Source: Thermodesulfobacteriaceae bacterium
Lineage (GTDB): Bacteria > Desulfobacterota > Thermodesulfobacteria > Thermodesulfobacteriales > Thermodesulfatatoraceae
DNA length: 64,000 bases
Direction of reading: 5' to 3'
Assembly (NCBI GenBank): GCA_015494065.1
Contig: WGCA01000054.1
Coordinates: 1-64,000 of the forward strand
A model generated the notes under the pieces. The model had not been told where the DNA came from. It was given only the letters and a program-made list of their open reading frames with translations, and did no database searches. Position numbers and translations under genes: made by a program. Below, piece after piece: positions 60,289 to 64,000 of this stretch (positions are counted from its first letter, which is position 1; each line of letters starts with the position of its first letter).

Positions 60289-61110
60289 TTATTTTTGGCG
60301 TCGGGGGTCTGTTACCTCCTGAATGGCTTCGCCAAGGAGGTTGAAGGCCAGCACTGTGATCAGGATGGCCAGTCCCGGGAAGACCGAAAGCCACCACGCC
60401 ACCTCAAGGGTCTCTTTTCCTTCGGTAAGCATATTGCCCCAAGAAGGGATAGGGGGCTGTACCCCGAGGCCCAGAAAGGAAAGGGCTGATTCGATGAGGA
60501 TGGCGTTGCCTATCCCAAGGGTGGCGGAGACCAGGATGGGGGGGAGGGCGTTGGGCAGGATGTGGCTGAAGATGATGCGAAACGTGCCTGCACCCAGGGC
60601 TTTCTCTGCCAGGACGAAGTCTCTTTCTTTAAGACTTAAGAATTCGGCCCGCACCAGCCTGGCTACCCCCATCCAGCTGGTAAGCCCGATTACGATCATG
60701 ATGTTTATGATGGAGGGCTCAAGGTAAGCGATTACCGCCAGGATCAAAAAGATGGTGGGGAAACACAGCATGATGTCGATGGCCCGGGAGATGAGGCTGT
60801 CCACCACGCCTCCGTAATAGCCGGCAAGGGCCCCTAGGATGATCCCTAAGGCAAGGGAGATCCCCACCGCCAGAATGCCCACTTCCAGCGAGATACGGGC
60901 CCCGTAAATGAGACGAGAGAGCACGTCGCGGCCCAGGAGATCGGTGCCGCAGGGGTGGGCGAGACTCGGAGGGGCCAGCACTTCTTTTACGTTGATGGCA
61001 AAAGGGTCATAAGGACTTACCACTGGGGCCAGCACCGCCACCAGTAAAAGAAACACGACCACCGCGCTTCCCAAAGCGCCTAGCGGGTGTTTCACCAGGG
61101 CCTTAATCAT
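60289..61110 (-). CDS. Peptide/nickel-type ABC transporter permease (DppC/OppC)
   Basis: [46 protein letters not shown]. Confidence 0.95.
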   Translation of the reverse strand: MIKALVKHPLGALGSAVVVFLLLVAVLAPVVSPYDPFAINVKEVLAPPSLAHPCGTDLLGRDVLSRLIYGARISLEVGILAVGISLALGIILGALAGYYGGVVDSLISRAIDIMLCFPTIFLILAVIAYLEPSIINIMIVIGLTSWMGVARLVRAEFLSLKERDFVLAEKALGAGTFRIIFSHILPNALPPILVSATLGIGNAILIESALSFLGLGVQPPIPSWGNMLTEGKETLEVAWWLSVFPGLAILITVLAFNLLGEAIQEVTDPRRQK

Positions 61111-62093
61111 GGCTTGGTCCCCAGCCTGATACGCGGGTCTGCCAGGGCGTAACAGATATCAGCCAGAAAATTGCCCACCAGGGTGAGGATGGAAACGATG
61201 ACCAGGTTACCCATGATGACCGGGTAGTCCCGGGCCATGACCGCCTGCCACATCAATTGCCCTATCCCAGGAATACTGAAGATGGATTCAAAGATCACGC
61301 TTCCCCCCACCAGGCCCGGAATAGACAACCCCAGGATGGTGATTACCGGAAGCAGGGCGTTTCTTAAGGCGTGTTTATAAATGACCACCCGCTCCGGCAG
61401 GCCCTTGGCCCGGGCGGTGGTGATAAATTCCTGGCGCAGGACTTCGATCATGGTGGAGCGCATAAAGCGCGAAAGCCCCGCCAGCCCACCGAAGGCCGAA
61501 ACAAAGATGGGCAGGACCAGGTGTTTGGCCCAGTCAAGGACCTTTTCCCAGACAGAAAGGCTTTCGTAGCCCATGAGGGAGTGGAGCCCGGAGATGGGCA
61601 AGATGGGCCACTTGATCCCCAAAAGGAGCATTAATAAGAGGGCCAGCCAGAAGCCAGGCATGGCGTAGCCGATGAAGACGAGCACGGTGGTTATCCGGTC
61701 AAAAAGGCTGCCGGCCCGAACAGCCGCCGCCACCCCCAGGGGGACGGCTACGAGAAAAATGATCAGCAAGGAGAGCACGTTGATGAGGAGGGTGACAGGG
61801 AGCCGTTCTTTTATTTTGTCCCAGACCGGGCGCCGGTCCGGGGCAAAAGAACGGCCAAGATCAAGCCGGACCAGGCCCTTAACCCAGCGCAAATACTGGA
61901 CGTAAAGGGGTTTATCAAGCCCGTACTGGGCCCGCAACCTCTCCCGCATCTCCGGGGTAAATTTGGGGTTAAAATCCGCCATGGGGCTTATGGGTTCGCC
62001 CGGGGCCAGGTGGATGATAACGAAGGAGATAAGGGTGATGCCCCAAAAGGTAAGGAACATCTCTAAGAGGCGTTTGGCCAGCCACTTTTTCAC
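61107..62093 (-). CDS. Peptide/nickel-type ABC transporter permease (DppB/OppB)
   Basis: [51 protein letters not shown]. Confidence 0.95.
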   Translation of the reverse strand: MKKWLAKRLLEMFLTFWGITLISFVIIHLAPGEPISPMADFNPKFTPEMRERLRAQYGLDKPLYVQYLRWVKGLVRLDLGRSFAPDRRPVWDKIKERLPVTLLINVLSLLIIFLVAVPLGVAAAVRAGSLFDRITTVLVFIGYAMPGFWLALLLMLLLGIKWPILPISGLHSLMGYESLSVWEKVLDWAKHLVLPIFVSAFGGLAGLSRFMRSTMIEVLRQEFITTARAKGLPERVVIYKHALRNALLPVITILGLSIPGLVGGSVIFESIFSIPGIGQLMWQAVMARDYPVIMGNLVIVSILTLVGNFLADICYALADPRIRLGTKP

Positions 62094-62788
62094 GCCGGGA
62101 CTCCTTTTTTGAGTTCCGCCTCTGATGGGCGCAAATAAAGTGGCAGTAGTCTTAAAGGGTCGTCAAATTCTTCAGCCAGCAGCCTTTCCCGGGCCAGGAT
62201 GCCCACCGCGGCGGCCCGCGGGTGAGCCAGGTGCGGGGGAAGGGTGATGAGATTTTCCCCCAGCTTTTCTTTGAAAAGGGTCTCAAAGGCCTTAAGGCCG
62301 TCGCCCAGAAAGACCGTGGGGCCCTTAAGCCAGGGCAGGAGTTTTTCAGGGGCAAGGAGACTGGGAGGCATGATTTCTTTAAGTCCGCCGTTCTCCCTCC
62401 GGTAGAGGGCCACGTAGAGCTGGTTTCTGCGCGCATCAAGGGCCGGACAGATGAGGTGGGGGGTAGGATAAGCGTTCAGGGCCAGGGCCTTTAAGGTCTC
62501 AACCCCAATCAGGGGAAGCCCCGTGGCGAAATGAAGCCCCTTGGCGGTGGCCAGCCCAATGCGCAAGCCGGTAAAACTGCCAGGGCCGATGCTTACCGCA
62601 ACCGCCGCCAGATCCGCGAGTTTAAGACCAAGCTGGGTGAGCAGGTAGTGACAGGCCTTAAGGAGCCTCCGGGAGTAAGTTTCCCGGGAAGAAAGGGTAA
62701 TTTCCCCTAAAACTTCTTCTCCTACTACGGCCACCCCTCCGCAGGGAGAGGCCGTCTCTAGGGCCAGAACCGGTTTTGAGTCATGCAT
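62090..62788 (-). CDS. tsaB: tRNA threonylcarbamoyladenosine biosynthesis protein TsaB
   Basis: [47 protein letters not shown]. Confidence 0.95.
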   Translation of the reverse strand: MHDSKPVLALETASPCGGVAVVGEEVLGEITLSSRETYSRRLLKACHYLLTQLGLKLADLAAVAVSIGPGSFTGLRIGLATAKGLHFATGLPLIGVETLKALALNAYPTPHLICPALDARRNQLYVALYRRENGGLKEIMPPSLLAPEKLLPWLKGPTVFLGDGLKAFETLFKEKLGENLITLPPHLAHPRAAAVGILARERLLAEEFDDPLRLLPLYLRPSEAELKKGVPA

Positions 62789-62808
62789 ATTTAGCCCGCT
62801 TGTCCCGG

Positions 62809-62846
62809 GATCTGTTCTTTTTTCGTCTGAAAAACAGGAACGGATC
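62809..62846. repeat. REP-like imperfect inverted repeat with GGAACGGATC core
   Basis: GATCTGTTCTTTTTTC-GTCT-GAAAAACAGGAACGGATC. Confidence 0.7.
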
Positions 62847-63018
62847 TTTTTATTAAGCCATTTTAAAGGGCTATCTTAGGCGCCCTGCCGGGTTTTGCAA
62901 GCGCTGATTTTCTAGGCATCTTCCCGAAGCCGGACTTTGATATCGCAAAAGGGTAAGGTAAAAGTTGATTATGGAAGAGATTTGTGTTCGAAACAGAGTC
63001 GGTCGCTAGGAGGTCTCT

Positions 63019-63705
63019 TTGAACAGTCTAAATAAAGAGGACTTTTTGGCCCAAACTTTTTTGTTCCAGGGGCTGGCTCCGTTTTATCTCAAAAAATTGG
63101 CCGCCATTTCTTATCCTAAACGTTACCGCAAAGGAGAAATCATCTTTCAGGAAGGGGAAAAGGCCTTAGGTTTTTATCTGGTCTATGAGGGGCGGGTCAA
63201 GGTCTTCAAAGAATCGCCGAGTGGCAGAGAACAGATCCTTCATCTCTTAGGGCCAGGGGAACCTTTCGGGGAGGTGGCGGTTTTTTCTGGGCGTGACTAC
63301 CCTGCCAACGCTGCGGCGCTGACAGAGTCCCTCCTCCTTTACCTTCCTCGCCAAGACTTTACCGCTCTTATCAAAGAGGAGCCGGCTCTGGCCCTCAACA
63401 TGCTGGCCGTCTTATCAAAACGTCTGAGACAATTTGTCTCTCTGGTGGAGGCTCTGTCTCTTAAAGAGGTTTCGGAAAGACTGGCGTCCTATCTCCTTTA
63501 CCGCAGCGAAAAGGAAGGCCCTCACTTTGACCTGGGGATGAATAAGGGGGAGCTTGCCAGTTTTCTCGGTACCTCTCCGGAAACCATCTCCCGGGTTTTT
63601 GGAAAGTTCGCCAAAATGGGCCTGGTAGAAACCAAGGGGCGCGAGATAAAAGTCCTTAACCGGGAAGGCCTTTCCGAAATCGCCGCCGGCCTACGTCCCT
63701 TTTAA
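63019..63705 (+). CDS. Crp/Fnr family transcriptional regulator
   Basis: cNMP fold GEIIFQEGEKALGFYLVYEGRVKV, HTH KGELASFLGTSPETISRVFGKFAKMGLV; TTG start preceded by AGGAGG. Confidence 0.93.
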   Translation: MNSLNKEDFLAQTFLFQGLAPFYLKKLAAISYPKRYRKGEIIFQEGEKALGFYLVYEGRVKVFKESPSGREQILHLLGPGEPFGEVAVFSGRDYPANAAALTESLLLYLPRQDFTALIKEEPALALNMLAVLSKRLRQFVSLVEALSLKEVSERLASYLLYRSEKEGPHFDLGMNKGELASFLGTSPETISRVFGKFAKMGLVETKGREIKVLNREGLSEIAAGLRPF

Positions 63706-63709
63706 AATA

Positions 63710-63925
63710 GGGATCCGTTCCTAATTTTTTTACCTAGAACGCCAAACTCTAGCCCAATTTCCCCCGAAACACGTATTTTTTCTTCAAAAATTCTCGCGAT
63801 GAAAAAAGGGATCCGTTCCCATTTTAAAGCCATAAATTTTAGCCCAGTTTGACGGGAAAACTCTACTTTTTGTTTTTTCAGTTCGAGGAAATATTCACCG
63901 ATTAAAAGAAAAAGGGATCCGTTCC
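63710..63925. repeat. Three degenerate about 100-bp repeats, each starting GGGATCCGTTCC
   Basis: Exact 12-mers at 63710-63721, 63808-63819, 63914-63925; TAGCCCA(A/G)TTT shared in the spacers. Confidence 0.85.
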
Positions 63926-63932
63926 TAATTTT

Positions 63933-64000
63933 ATGCCTGGCCGTCCGCGTCTTATAGCCCCTAATTTTCCTCACCACGTGGTAGCTAGATCAAACCGCGG
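63933..64000 (+). mobile_element. Start of a REP-associated tyrosine transposase (RAYT / Y1 transposase), truncated by the window edge
   Basis: ATG CCT GGC CGT... = MPGRPRLIAPNFPHHVVARSNR; matches the RAYT N-terminal pattern (PRxxxPxxxHHVxxRxNR). Confidence 0.7.

Noticed and set aside
63702-63977. 91-aa minus ORF covering the RAYT upstream region
   Set aside because: Its repeated KIRNGSLF peptide merely reflects the GGGATCCGTTCC repeats; it runs antisense to the RAYT start.

Overview
The window is a bacterial chromosomal segment. Gene content (LPS export genes, rpoN, T2SS, dissimilatory-style DUF39/LarE genes) fits a thermophilic Desulfobacterota/Thermodesulfobacteria-like organism, but that taxonomy is inference. 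Most of it is conserved housekeeping DNA: amt, amrS-hypE, tyrS, larE-DUF39-CBS, a 1394-aa acyl-CoA dehydratase activase, ftsY, ilvE, kdsA-kdsC-lptC-lptA-lptB-rpoN-hpf-ptsN-rapZ, gapA, a full T2SS operon, rpsT, hypD, hsp20, peptide ABC permeases, tsaB, a Crp-family regulator and two tRNAs. Accessory points of interest: (1) an AT-rich three-gene operon at the left edge (about 1-4385, minus strand). It encodes a zinc-ribbon/TackOD1-like protein with a degenerate GGDEF domain that keeps an RxxD (I-site-like) motif, a processive-type GT2 glycosyltransferase without PilZ, and a TolC-like outer-membrane protein fused to a TIM-barrel/glycosidase-like domain missing from the ORF track. This is a candidate minimal c-di-GMP-controlled exopolysaccharide synthase system. 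(2) At the right edge, the start of a REP-associated tyrosine transposase (RAYT) is preceded by three about 100-bp-spaced copies of GGGATCCGTTCC; the same core occurs in hairpins at 56.3 kb and 62.8 kb. (3) Three good sigma-54 -24/-12 promoter matches precede amt, a degenerate sigma-54-activator-like gene and a PEP-CTERM gene. (4) rapZ has no canonical start codon. (5) A 1411-aa PPDK-like protein lacks the PEP-binding TIM barrel. No database searches were run; all family calls come from reading the sequence and translations.
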